From NCBI GenBank assembly GCA_031002005.1, contig JARYHS010008074.1, forward strand, positions 278,877,930-278,941,929: a stretch of DNA of 64,000 nt, in the 5' to 3' direction. Shown piece by piece: positions 34,080-45,283 of the stretch. The notes below the pieces were generated by a model. The model did no database searches. It saw nothing but the letters and a program-made list of their open reading frames with translations, and was not told the origin of the DNA. Numbering within the stretch: the first letter of the stretch is position 1; every line of letters begins with the position of its first letter. Origin of the DNA: Vandiemenella viatica (taxonomy: Eukaryota; Arthropoda; Insecta; Orthoptera; Morabidae). Both the position numbers and the translations under genes were made by a program.

Positions 34080-34355
34080 GATTTCAAGTAATAAGCTAAC
34101 AGACAGGCAGAGCAGGGAAGAAAGATTTTGTATTTTATAAATTCTGTTGTAGGCCAAAAAACACACTAAATTTTATTGAAATGGGTTCGGCCTTTTTAAC
34201 GTGATTGAGTTACAAAGTTATAGATTTTCAACTTTATTATAGCAATAGATAGATAACCAATAAATTGTCTCTTCCTATTAGAAAGCAGGAGTTTATTATT
34301 GTTTTTGATTTGTGTTCGCAAGGATCGCTACGTGAATGAAGTCGTAGATACAGCT
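34080..34355 (+). mobile_element. Possible non-autonomous Helitron, 3' end
   Basis: GAAGTCGTAGATACAGCTAG followed by T (ending 34354/34355) looks like a Helitron 3' terminus: CTACG and CGTAG form a 5-bp hairpin a few bases before a terminal CTAG, followed by T. Upstream text (CAGACAGGCAGAGCAGG and ATTGAAATGGGTTCGG) resembles that of insect Helitrons. The 5' TC end could not be fixed; the start given is a guess. Confidence 0.4.
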
Positions 34356-34629
34356 AGTACAGAGGAGATGGAGATGGAAAAAAAGATGCATATAAAATAT
34401 TAGATTGAACAATAAGGAACGGATACCTATCATAATAATAAAAATAAAATCATTGTATTAACAGTGTGTAGCATAATTTTTATTAGCTGGATATGTGTAT
34501 TAGCACATACTTCATATAGACTACACAGTTTTACTGAGGATTGTATGATCAACAAATCAACATTAATAAACCTATTTAAGAAGCTACATGTTTAATTTAT
34601 ATAAAATCAGTTTTTTCAATGCAAACTTA

Positions 34630-36620
34630 TTTTTTCAAACAACAGCTCTATTGTATCAGCAAAATCTTGTAGTTCCACATCATCCGCTATTTCTCGGTTT
34701 GTGTGCACTACCATGCCATTATTCGATCTTTGCTGAGCCATAGTACTCTTCAAATAAGTTTTTCTTCTCCGTAATGCTTAAAATGATCGTTCTGTGGTGC
34801 ATGCCGATACTGGAATAGTTGGAACGATTTTTAACAATTTGATGATTTCAGGCATCATATCTTGGGTAGATTTGCGAATCTATAGTAACCGTTTTTTCAC
34901 ATTATTCAGTCTGACATGTTTTGTTAATGCAATTGCTAATAGCACGATGAGGAACCAAACGATCCACATCAATGAGACCTTCGTGGAACCCTTTCACGAA
35001 ACTGCTGCTTGCTTCATTTTAATCAGTAACAAATAGCTCCACCTTACTCAAATGTGTCATAGCATTTTTAGTAAAGTGCTGGTCGCTACGGCCAATGACT
35101 TTATCTAAAACTACAAGATATATTTTTTGTCAGTCAGCGCGCGAGGAAAATTAATGCTTTTCACTTGATGAATCGTCTATATGTCTATTTATCCTCCTTA
35201 TTTTTGGAGTTATTAACGTTGAGTAGTTGATTATCCAATATAAAAATAGTCAAGGGCCGATTTCCAGGGATTTTGAAATTTTTCGCCAGTTCGTTGGGAT
35301 GATACGACGTGCTTAACAGCATTATCTACAGATTTTTGCAGATGGAAAGAAATCTTATGTAAATTTGCGTTTAAAGCTTCGATACGAACGAGAATTTCTA
35401 TCAGAAATGTTAATAAAAAAGATTCAAAAGATTGGAGAATTTTGAAAAATCATTTTGCTTTCGCGCAGGTATTATCTTCCAGACTTTTCGTGTCGTTAAA
35501 AAAATATAACAACACACTATAACTGCATTAGAATAGTTTTTAAGGAAGACTATACTACACTGTCTTGTTGGTTAAAAAGGCCACAGAGGTTCATCGCTAG
35601 CAGTCTGTAGTGATTCAACAAGCCTGGTGTTTCGATGAACCACGCACGAAAACAACTCGCTATAATATCTCTTATTACATGGACCTACTTCTTCTATAGT
35701 GTCTTGAACAATCAGGTTTAACGAGTGAGCGATGCAATGCACATGAATTGACCTTGCTTCGACAGGATTAATCCACAAGTCAGTATGCGGTTCAACATCA
35801 GAAGCACCATTTGTACTCGAATATGGACCCCCACACATCTTGATATTTATATCGAATCTTTTTAGTACTGTTGTAATTCAAAATTTCAAACAAATATTGT
35901 CGGATATTGTTGATACCGTTTCGTGTTTATTACATTTTGCGTCTACATAATGAAAGAAGAGTGTGACTTGTTTATTACTGGGAATATCGCTAGTTTTATC
36001 AACCATAACTGAATAGCACACTAGATTTTGCACTACTTTTATTATTTTATGCAGTGTTTCGTTACTCAAAATTTCACACGCTATCGTATGACAACCGTCC
36101 ATATTTATTGCCTCGTGTTTAACTCGAAAACATCCTTTGCTCACCGCTTCAACATCGAATGCAATATGAATATTCATCCTCGTGATCCCTTATGGCCCGG
36201 TCACTAAAAAAAAAAATTGTTTTATATCATAGTTTTACTTTTTGATAGCATTCAATGTATAGTGACGCCACGTTCTAAATTGGCTTTATGCAGTACACAA
36301 CAACAGTGATCTTCAGTTTCCTCAATGCTTTTTAAAGCTTTATTTCATGATGAAAAACTACCCTGAGTGAGTGCCTTAATGTACTCATCTCCTCTTGATG
36401 ATGTTTTCGGCGCAGAAACGCCACTGGACATGGTTTCTTTACAAGTTTGACAAATACCTTTATCTATATCTTCATCAATTTAGCAGCCATGAAATAATCG
36501 TCTGGCACTTTTAAAATTGTGCCTTTTCTTCGGTTCAACAGAACTTGCAGAAATAACATCTTCTGATTGGATCTGTTAAGGATGTACTAAGATGCGAAGA
36601 GCTACTAGTGGAGGGTTCTT
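34630..36620 (-). pseudogene. hAT transposase, broken
   Basis: From N- to C-terminus on the minus strand: a zinc-finger-like GICQTCKETM segment (about 36470), then a stretch matching the DUF4371-type region (ILSNETLHKIIK, YSVMVDKTSDIP, 36000-36080), then VHCIAHSLNLIVQDTIEEVG (about 35730-35680), and near 34850-34630 the C-terminal dimerisation region with VSACTTERSF and RRRKTYLKSTM. Several stops and frameshifts separate these. The layout is that of the ZMYM/TTF-like branch of hAT transposases. Confidence 0.8.
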
Positions 36621-37125
36621 CAGGCTACGATTTCGAAGGACGAATTTATCTATAGAAACTATTAATTTTCAGAAATAAACACGATAACATCAAGCGCTGC
36701 GTCCTCTTAAAGCACGTGTTTTGTTTACCAGCTCGACTAAGAACTAGTGAGACACCTTTGACAGCCTGCGAGCTGCGGCGACGAAAGCGCTGGCTGTGCA
36801 GCGGACGGGTGAAGCGCAACGGATAGCGGGCTAGGATTTGTGCGGGAGGTCGAGTTGCTCGATTCGCTTATGTGTGGCTCTTTACGAGTCAAACCTACAC
36901 TTACCACACAGTAGATAGTGTTAGGTATGACCTAACGTAGTGTTTATATTCTCCTTGGGCATGACGCGCAGACTCACATCCTAAGCAAGTGCGTAGGTAA
37001 TTCAGGTGTCGCTCGAAGTCCATTACTGATTACTGTTGACGTCCATGCTCATGGGTGCTCCGCACCCACTATTTACCTCTCATGGGTGCCAGAGCCCCCG
37101 AGCACCCACAGAGTCGGCGCCCCTG

Positions 37126-38640
37126 TATTGAAGAGAAAATAAGTCAAGCAGAGGAGCGAAATGAGTTAGCAAAAGATATGTTCGTAGAAGAAAAGTTGGA
37201 CGAAAATTGCAGAGAACTGCCGTTAAATATCGACGAAAATAAAGGGATGAGTAAAGTGTGTCAAGCAGTGATAAGGAAGAATATGAAGCTGAAAGCAGAG
37301 GAAGTGGAAGAGAAGAAAATGGGATAAGAATTTTTTTATAAGATGCTCCGATGGGGAAGAAAATACTGATGTGTCACATAGCGGAGCATCAGGAAGTTTA
37401 GTAGAGAGTAGTTATGAAGAAGCGGATGTATCTGCGCGAGAAGTTGATACCAATGCCACAACTTACTTTAAATTCAACGAGTAGAAGGGTAGAAGGGGAG
37501 AAAGGGGAATTAACTATTAATGCAAAGTACGAGAGGGGATGGCCGACGTCGAGTCAACTTTAACAACTTAATAAAAGAATGTTTATCAGATCTGAGCAAG
37601 GATGGTCACACAATGAAGTCATAAAGGATTTATTAAGAGAAGATACCTACGAAGCTGCCGATGATTAAATACAACAACCATTAATTGATGTAAAAATATT
37701 TAATATGAAATGCCAGCCAGTCGTATTTAACAGCGATTTCTCATGCATTATATGAGTATGTGACCGAAAGGCACAAGGTAGCAGAAATGCCTGTAAATTA
37801 TTTATAAATGATGGGAGCAACAGGAAATCTGAGCAAACGTTTAAAAACAGAAATTTGATCGGAGTTGGAGATAGAAGGTATTCAAATAGAACGTAAATGT
37901 ATAATCATACCAGACTTAAACAAAAATTGCGTATTGAGAATGGATTTGCTGATAAAATATCAAGTCATTATTGACTGTGGGAGAGGAGAAATGAAGTTTG
38001 CTAAAATTACAAATGATGCAAAAAATGTTTGCAGAAGACGAAGAATTTAACAGTGCAGAAATACTTGTAGAAGATTGTGAATTATCGAGTGAAGTTACTG
38101 TATGTAGGAAGATAAATGACTTAAAAGAAATTAAGCGGGAACAGAAGGAAGGATTGAAGTACTTATTGAAAAATAATACAGACAGATTCTCAGATTGTCC
38201 TGGTACCGTAAAGAATTTTGAATGCAAATTAAAAATAAAACCACATGTTCCGTTTTTCGTAAAGCCATTTCCGATACCATTTGCTAAAATAATGCTGTTG
38301 AACAAGAGATAAATAAAATGCTACAATGGGCAATTATCGAAAGACATGAAAGTTCTTACAAGAATCCCTTGATTTTTGTGAGGAAGAAGGATGATTCTGT
38401 GAGGCTGGGGTTGGACGCAAGAACTTTGAATAAAATTGTGGAAAAGGAAACAGATAGTCCAGAAAACTTAGAAGAGATGTTCAAAAATTTCATGGAGTTC
38501 AATACAAGACAAGTCTCGACCTGACTGCTGGCTACTGGCAAATCGCTTTGGCAGAGGAATCACGAAAATATACTGCAATTCTGTATGTGGGCAAATGCTG
38601 TCAATACCATGTTGTCCCAGTTTGATTGATCATATCAGCA
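37126..38640 (+). pseudogene. Ty3/gypsy-type protease and reverse-transcriptase remnant
   Basis: After the hAT insertion the reading continues with an acidic linker frame (37126-37326), a protease-like end (VLRMDLLIKYQVIIDCGRGE at about 37930), and then RT: RFSDCPGTVKNFECKLKIKP (about 38185), MLQWAIIERHESSYKNPLIF (about 38318), VRLGLDARTLNKIV, and at about 38510 the LDLTAGYWQIAL motif holding the first catalytic Asp. RT stops soon after, at a QYHVVPV motif, before the second catalytic motif (usually xxDD). Frames are broken by stops. Confidence 0.8.
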
Positions 38641-39240
38641 GAAAGCAAGTAGCCAAAAGATTAGATTTGTATAGCCCCTTACATAAGCCTGATGATGGAT
38701 TTATGTACTTTTTTGTAGCCACCAATATACGAATATTTTCAAAATTTGTAAGACTGTTTGCAATAAAGAAGGCTACTGGATGAGTATTGGTTAATAAACT
38801 AGAAAGGGACTTCGTACTTTAAAAATGTGGGTCGACCGAAGGCTATTTTGTCAGACAGTGGAAGCCAGTTTGTGTAAAGACGATGGGCAATGTGTATGAA
38901 TCAAAATTATATATGACACATTAAGATATCAGCCTATCAACCAACCAGTAATCCCGCGGAACGCGTAAAGAGAGAATTTATTTAGAACCTATTGCTGCCA
39001 GAAACACACTAAATGGATCGAATATGTGAAGGACTTAATATTAATTAATAGTATCCCAAGCTAAAGCACCGGATATACTCCCTTTCGAATTATGTTTTTT
39101 GAAGTCCCTCCTAATATTTTAAAAGAAAATATGAATTTTTTCCCATGGCTAGTGTTGACAGTGAAGATTTACTTACAAAGGTTAAAGAGAGGGTGAAGAA
39201 GAAGCCGGATGAACGGAAGAGAAGGCACCATAAAGGAATA
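38640..39240 (+). pseudogene. Ty3/gypsy-type integrase remnant
   Basis: RLDLYSPLHKPDDGFMYFFV (about 38663) and FSKFVRLFAIKKATG are the start of an integrase core; farther on LPFELCFLKSPPN (about 39080) matches its C-terminal part. It follows directly on the early RT motif, so the rest of RT, RNase H and the integrase zinc finger are deleted. Stops occur throughout. Confidence 0.75.
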
Positions 39241-39519
39241 AAACTCTCCGAGTAAATAAGCCCCTCATCTTCATTCTAGTCCCCTTGTAAATAATAAGCA
39301 CCCTAAACATCATCCCCCACTAGAAATAAGTAGGAATAGGAATAGGCATAAGGAAATATAGCTGTTAGGTCCCCACAAAACGTTACTTATAATCATCCAT
39401 CAAAAATAGATCTACACAAAAGATTCAGATTATTTTATATATCTTAGGGCATTTACAGTTACGTCAGATCCTCAACTTAGACATAAGCATTAGCCATAGG
39501 ATTCCCTGGTGCTAAGGAC

Positions 39520-39735
39520 GACATGCAGCTTGTGTCTGCGACAAATCACGGATGGATGGATGGAACCATCTCAGTATCTGTGGGTCAGCCGACCAGTGGA
39601 GATGTCTCTACACCTGAAGAAGATGGCGGAGCTAGCCGTCGAAATATCGTGTTTTCACAACACAATCCGGCGATACACCCGTGAAAACTGCATTGCAGTC
39701 ATACGCTGGGAAAGTCTTCGTTCTTACAAATGAGT
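39520..39735 (+). repeat. Fragment of a hammerhead-bearing retroelement (Penelope-like?)
   Basis: The stretch around the hammerhead-like core continues GTGTTTTCACAACACAATCC, parallel to GTGATTTTACACCACCATCC in the foldback element at 15726-15948, so the two belong to related families. No RT was found next to it. Boundaries are approximate. Confidence 0.5.
39608..39654 (+). ncRNA. Hammerhead-ribozyme-like motif (candidate)
   Basis: All core parts are present: stem I ACAC/GTGT (39610-39613 with 39649-39652), CTGAAGA (39614-39620, fitting CUGANGA), stem II GATGGC/GCCGTC (39622-39627 with 39635-39640, one wobble) with a 7-base loop, GAAA (39641-39644), palindromic ATAT as minimal stem III, and cleavage C at 39648. 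One A is inserted between the core and stem II. Stem III of this size is typical of Penelope-associated hammerheads, which work best as dimers. Activity is untested. Confidence 0.5.
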
Positions 39736-40084
39736 TGATGTTTGGAACATCTGATGTCGTAATATGGGAGCAGATGTACTATTATCACTAACCCATCAAA
39801 CATTTTGCTATTATTATCAATATTAAATTATGTAATATTTATTAGATAGAAGTAACATAAATAATTGTGCTAATGTTTGTAAATTTGTTTGTAATATTGC
39901 TGGTTTTCCACAGTCTGTAGTTTTTGTAGTAACCGAGGTAGCATACTATTGTATTTACGTAATTATCTTTGACCCTGACCAGCACAACTGTTGGTTTGGG
40001 CGCCATCGTGTGATGTTGCGAAGAGGCGGCTGTATGCTAGGAGCACAGCCTCTAGAATGTACGGAAATGTAGTAGGTGTCTCAA

Positions 40085-42560
40085 GTGAATAGGGCAAGTA
40101 GGGTAGAAAACTTAATAAAGGATATGGATCGACTTAAATTAGATGTTGTTAAGATTAGTGAGATTAAATGGAAATACGCACAGGATTTCTGGTCGGGGTA
40201 TACAGGATAAGTAGCACACAAGCTGCCAAAGGAGTCACTGGTGTAGGATTTATAATGAATAAGAGAGTAGGGAAAAGGGTGAGTTATTGTGAACAATTTA
40301 GTGACAGGATTATTTTTATGAAGTTAGAAACTAAGCCCACCCCAACCACGTTAGTTCAAGTGTCCATGCCAAATTCACAGGAAGATGATGAAGAAACAGA
40401 GAAATTTTACGCTAAAATTGAAGAATTAATCCAATATGTGAAGGGGGAGGAAAATCTAATTATCATGGGTGATTTGAATACGGTAGGGGAGAAGGAAAAG
40501 AAGAGAATACTGTTGGAAATTTTGGTTTAGGAGAAAGAAATGAGCGAGGATGAAGTTTGTTAGAATTTAGTGAAAGATATAAACTAGTCGTGGCGAACAC
40601 ACTATTTAGAATCATGCTAGAAGAATATAAACATGGAAACATCCAGGGCATACAGGCAGATATCAGCTAGAGTATATCATGGGCAAACAGAGATTCAGGA
40701 ATCAAGTTCTGAATGGATTAAAGACCGAAATAATGAAAGCTAGTAAAGAAACATTAGGCTTCAAGGAAGAAACCACCTGAAAACCTTTGCTACTGAAGAA
40801 ATTTTGGAGTTAATGGTTCAGGAATGATGCAGGAAGAGAAAAATACAGACAATTTAGAAATAAAATAAATGGCAAAAACAAAGAAGCAAAAGAATGATGG
40901 CTACAAGAAAAGTGTGAAGAAATAGAAAAGGAAATGGCCTTAGGTACAGTAGATGTGGCATAAAGGAAGATCAAACAGAATTTTGGAGAAATGAAGAAAA
41001 GAGGTATACACATTAAGCTGCCGATGGGAAACCTCTTCTGAGTTCGGAAGATAGAGCTAACAAATGGAAGGATTACATAGAGAAACTGTATGATGTAGAT
41101 GATTTGAACAACAGTGCATTAGAAAAAGAAGTTGATGTCGACATTGATGACCTAGGTGATCCTGTTTTGAGGACATAATTTGATAGAGCTTTGAATGATT
41201 TGAAATCAAATAAGGCAGTTGGAATTGATGAGTTTCGTGAAATCCTTAGGAGAAAAATGAACACAAAGATTATTAAAATTTATATCAAAAGTTAGGAAAC
41301 AGGAGAGATTCCCACTGATTTGAATAAAAGTTTCATCTTCACACTTCCTAAGCACAAGCTGACAGATGTGTGAATTATCGCACTATAAGTCTAGCATCAC
41401 ATGCTTCAAAATTACTGACCAGAATAATATACAGAAGGATGGAAAGGGTAGTAGAGGAGATAGTAGGTGAAGATCAGTTTGGGTATAGGAAATATCGCGG
41501 TACAAGGGAAACAATTCTGTCTTTAAGATTTATACTTGAAGGGCGGATCAAGAATTTGTTGATTTGGAAAAAGCTTTTGATAATGTTAGGTGGGACAAGA
41601 TGTTCAAAATTTTAAAGAAGTCAGTTCTGAAATACCAAGATAGAAGAATACTTTATAATCTTAAAAAATGAAGTAGCTGTAATAAAAGTAGAGAATCATG
41701 AGAGACATGCATCAGCTAAAAAGGGTGTGAGACAAAGTTGTAGTCTATCTCTGTTAATATTCAGCTTGTATGTAGATGAAGCAGTCAAGGAAGCGAAAGA
41801 AAGATTTTCAAGGAGAAAAAATCAGTATGCTACGATTTGCTGATGACATTGTCTTGTTAACAAAACAGGTTGAGAATACTGAGAAGTTACTGAATATCAT
41901 GAACAAAATGTTAAATATAATCCAAAGCAAGACAAATGTGATGAAATGTAGCAGAAATGATACCAGTACTAGTGGATTAAATATAAAAATGGGGTCAGAT
42001 TGCGATAGCAGAAGTTAGTGAATTTTGTTACTTAGGAAGTAAAATTACAACGAATGGCGAAAGCAGGAGTGATGTTAAAAGCAGAATAGCACTAGTGAAA
42101 AGAGCCCTTCATGAAAAAGAGAAATCTTTTATTTTCAAATTGATCTAAGACTCAGAAAGAATTTTATGAAAACTCTATGTGTGGAGCACCGCGCTTTATG
42201 GTAGCGAAATATGGACTTTAGGAATACCAGAAAGAAGGGCAATTGAAGCATTTGAGATGTGGTACTATAGAAGAATGCTGAAAATTAAGTGGACAGGCAA
42301 AGTACGAAACGAACGAGTTTTGGAAATGATGGGCGAGGAAATAAGATTGTGGAAGTGTCTTACAGAAAGAACAGACCGGATGGTAGGTTATATTTTGAGA
42401 CATGCAGAATTTGTTAATTTGTTAGTGGAAGGAAAAGTCGAAGGGAAGAATTGCAGAGGAAGCAGAGATTAGCATATGAAGCAGATAATTGAGGACGTTG
42501 GCTGTAAGGGGTGTGTTGAGACGAAAGATAGGAAGGGTTGAAGGATTGCATCAAAAAATA
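40085..42560 (+). pseudogene. Decayed LINE (endonuclease/RT, RTE-like layout)
   Basis: The order of motifs is: RVENLIKDMDRLKLDVVKIS at about 40097, VGFIMNK (about 40245), LVQVSMPNSQEDDEETEKFY (about 40350), LIIMGDLNTVGEKEK (endonuclease GDxN motif), then RT: NYRTISLASHASKLLTRIIY (about 41373), EDQFGYRKYRGTRETI, SMLRFADDIVLLTKQ (catalytic FADD, about 41827), and the C-terminal part RRAIEAFEMWYYRRMLKIKW (about 42233). Numerous stops and frameshifts. An A-rich tail lies at about 42545-42580. It resembles the 'endonuclease-reverse transcriptase' LINEs common in arthropods. Confidence 0.85.
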
Positions 42561-42879
42561 AAAAAAAATAAAAAACCAGTAGAACATTCAATAAAACTGT
42601 TTCCCTCAATGCATCACAATCAAATTGCTTTTCGAGTTTCAACTCTTGACTAAATATGTCGTCCAACAATCGATTGGGCGCTGTCATGACTAATTGGGGT
42701 AATACTTTATTCGATATCATCAAGCACAAGTCCTCAATTTATATCAGCGGAATATAGATAAAATAGCTAAATTTGTTGGACAAAGCGCGTAACGACACAA
42801 AAATAAAAACAAAGGTAACTATATTTTAATTTAGGCTGGAATGCGTTTTTCCAGATTTTTCTTCAAATCTTCCAGTTAT

Positions 42880-43500
42880 TTTTCAATATGAAACATTTAA
42901 TTGAGTTATTTACAACGCGGGTGCATAAGGAACAAAACAAAAAAGTGATACCAATATCCATCGTTCAAATCATGAGATATGGATTTGAGTTCATACAAAA
43001 ATCCAATAGAAAAAGGCACTTTTAGTTTTTCCCGAATTTTTCAATTCTCCCGGTAACTTTTCCAATTTTGTTTTCGCTAAAAGTCTTATTCGAAATATTC
43101 GGAACATTTTAAAAAATTAGTCAATTGATCCATAGATAAAAGTAAGTTTTTGCCCAATTTTCCGGACAACTTTTCCAATTGTTCTTTCTCCGAAAAACTT
43201 ATTCGGATTATTATGAATTTTTTTAAAAAAAAAACATCACAATAGGTACACAGACCATAGTAGTTTCAATTTTTGGCAAATATTGCGACTTTCTGGGCAA
43301 TTTTTTCATTTTTTTCTCTCACCTTTTTCGGCTTATCACGAACATTTTATGTAAATTTAGCCACATCGGTTCATAAAAGCACTCTCAGTTTTTCCCCAGA
43401 TTTCCAATTTGCCAGGAAACTTTCCCAGTTTTTCATTCTATAAAAATCCTATTCTGACTATTACTAATATTTTAAAAACAATTTAGCCAAATCGGTCCAG
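42880..43500 (-). repeat. Degenerate tandem array, about 120-bp unit, right arm
   Basis: The reverse complement of the array at 29860-30530. About four units are marked on the plus strand by CCCGAATTT, GCCCAATTT and CCCAGATTT-type starts roughly 120 bases apart, each followed by AACTTTTCCAATT-like and TTATTCGGATTATT-like stretches. The last unit ends TTTAGCCAAATCGGTCCAGC, a phrase frequent in insect repeats. The inner non-tandem flank (42890-43015) also matches its counterpart in inverse orientation. Confidence 0.82.
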
Positions 43501-43504
43501 CCGT

Positions 43505-44283
43505 TTCTGAAGTGTCGCGGTAACAACGAACAGCATTTAAATTTAATTATGTCGGTAAAGAAGCTGCTTTCTTAAGCGCGCGATGTTAGTTACGATGTGT
43601 ATCGCGATGTAAACTATTCCTAATATTGCTTCTTGAAATGAAAAATTTCTGTCTCAGGCCATTTAATGCGTTCGTTTTAAGTGAAGGATTTAATAGGTAT
43701 TAAGTAGAATTTAATAGGTAATGGACATAATTGAACATTAAGTAAAAACAGATTTTTTTTTTTTAGTCATAGGCAGCTGCTTGTACTTATTTCTATACAA
43801 ATTTTGAACAAAAATAAAAAATGGCTTGTCATATTCGGTTAAATTTTGGTAAAAAATAATTTTAATCTTTCAGAGACACACAGGAAATAAATTGAACAGA
43901 GATAGATTCATGAATTTAGAAGCATAACGACATTTCGCGCACGACTATTTTTGCAATTTTAGCGAACCGACTTTTGTGTTAGTATACTCTTAGAATTTTA
44001 CAATTTTTCATTTTCAAGCTTTGATTTTTAACATATTTTATGACGCATATATTACGAACGAAATTACGATATGATACCTGAGGTTCACAGTATTTCGTGT
44101 ACTCAACTGAAGATATCTATTTGTTAACTTAACGATAGTCGATTTTTTTTTTAAAGTTTAATACAGATTATGTTTCCCGCTCCCCAAATTATTTTTTAGT
44201 GCATCAGTTTTAGCGCTTTTAAACTAACACACACATGCATATATCAGAAGGTTCTACCTTTTTTGAAAAGAATTATTTGCGAC
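43505..44283. other. AT-rich sequence up to the assembly gap
   Basis: Nothing recognisable. The contig ends at 44283. Confidence 0.5.
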
Positions 44284-45283
44284 NNNNNNNNNNNNNNNNN
44301 NNNNNNNNNNNNNNNNNNNNNNNNNNNNNNNNNNNNNNNNNNNNNNNNNNNNNNNNNNNNNNNNNNNNNNNNNNNNNNNNNNNNNNNNNNNNNNNNNNNN
44401 NNNNNNNNNNNNNNNNNNNNNNNNNNNNNNNNNNNNNNNNNNNNNNNNNNNNNNNNNNNNNNNNNNNNNNNNNNNNNNNNNNNNNNNNNNNNNNNNNNNN
44501 NNNNNNNNNNNNNNNNNNNNNNNNNNNNNNNNNNNNNNNNNNNNNNNNNNNNNNNNNNNNNNNNNNNNNNNNNNNNNNNNNNNNNNNNNNNNNNNNNNNN
44601 NNNNNNNNNNNNNNNNNNNNNNNNNNNNNNNNNNNNNNNNNNNNNNNNNNNNNNNNNNNNNNNNNNNNNNNNNNNNNNNNNNNNNNNNNNNNNNNNNNNN
44701 NNNNNNNNNNNNNNNNNNNNNNNNNNNNNNNNNNNNNNNNNNNNNNNNNNNNNNNNNNNNNNNNNNNNNNNNNNNNNNNNNNNNNNNNNNNNNNNNNNNN
44801 NNNNNNNNNNNNNNNNNNNNNNNNNNNNNNNNNNNNNNNNNNNNNNNNNNNNNNNNNNNNNNNNNNNNNNNNNNNNNNNNNNNNNNNNNNNNNNNNNNNN
44901 NNNNNNNNNNNNNNNNNNNNNNNNNNNNNNNNNNNNNNNNNNNNNNNNNNNNNNNNNNNNNNNNNNNNNNNNNNNNNNNNNNNNNNNNNNNNNNNNNNNN
45001 NNNNNNNNNNNNNNNNNNNNNNNNNNNNNNNNNNNNNNNNNNNNNNNNNNNNNNNNNNNNNNNNNNNNNNNNNNNNNNNNNNNNNNNNNNNNNNNNNNNN
45101 NNNNNNNNNNNNNNNNNNNNNNNNNNNNNNNNNNNNNNNNNNNNNNNNNNNNNNNNNNNNNNNNNNNNNNNNNNNNNNNNNNNNNNNNNNNNNNNNNNNN
45201 NNNNNNNNNNNNNNNNNNNNNNNNNNNNNNNNNNNNNNNNNNNNNNNNNNNNNNNNNNNNNNNNNNNNNNNNNNNNNNNNNNN
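44284..45283. other. Assembly gap, exactly 1000 N
   Basis: A run of N of exactly 1000 positions. Such a round number is normally a placeholder for an unknown distance between scaffolded contigs, so the spacing and even the adjacency of the two sides are not established by sequence. Confidence 0.98.

Larger units (their letters stand above)
33826..37125. mobile_element. hAT transposon inserted in the gypsy element
   Basis: The 3300-bp element has 12-bp inverted ends CAGGGGCGCCGA / TCGGCGCCCCTG and a perfect 8-bp target duplication TATTGAAG (33818-33825 and 37126-37133), as expected for hAT. Subterminal GGGTGCTC-type repeats occur in both orientations near each end. The interior encodes a broken hAT transposase on the minus strand, and a Helitron-like end lies near 34354. 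Confidence 0.92.

Noticed and set aside
39993..40006. Retroviral-type primer-binding site (TGGCGCCCAAACCA on the minus strand)
   Set aside because: The match is suggestive, but I found no LTR pair or minus-strand internal domain next to it.
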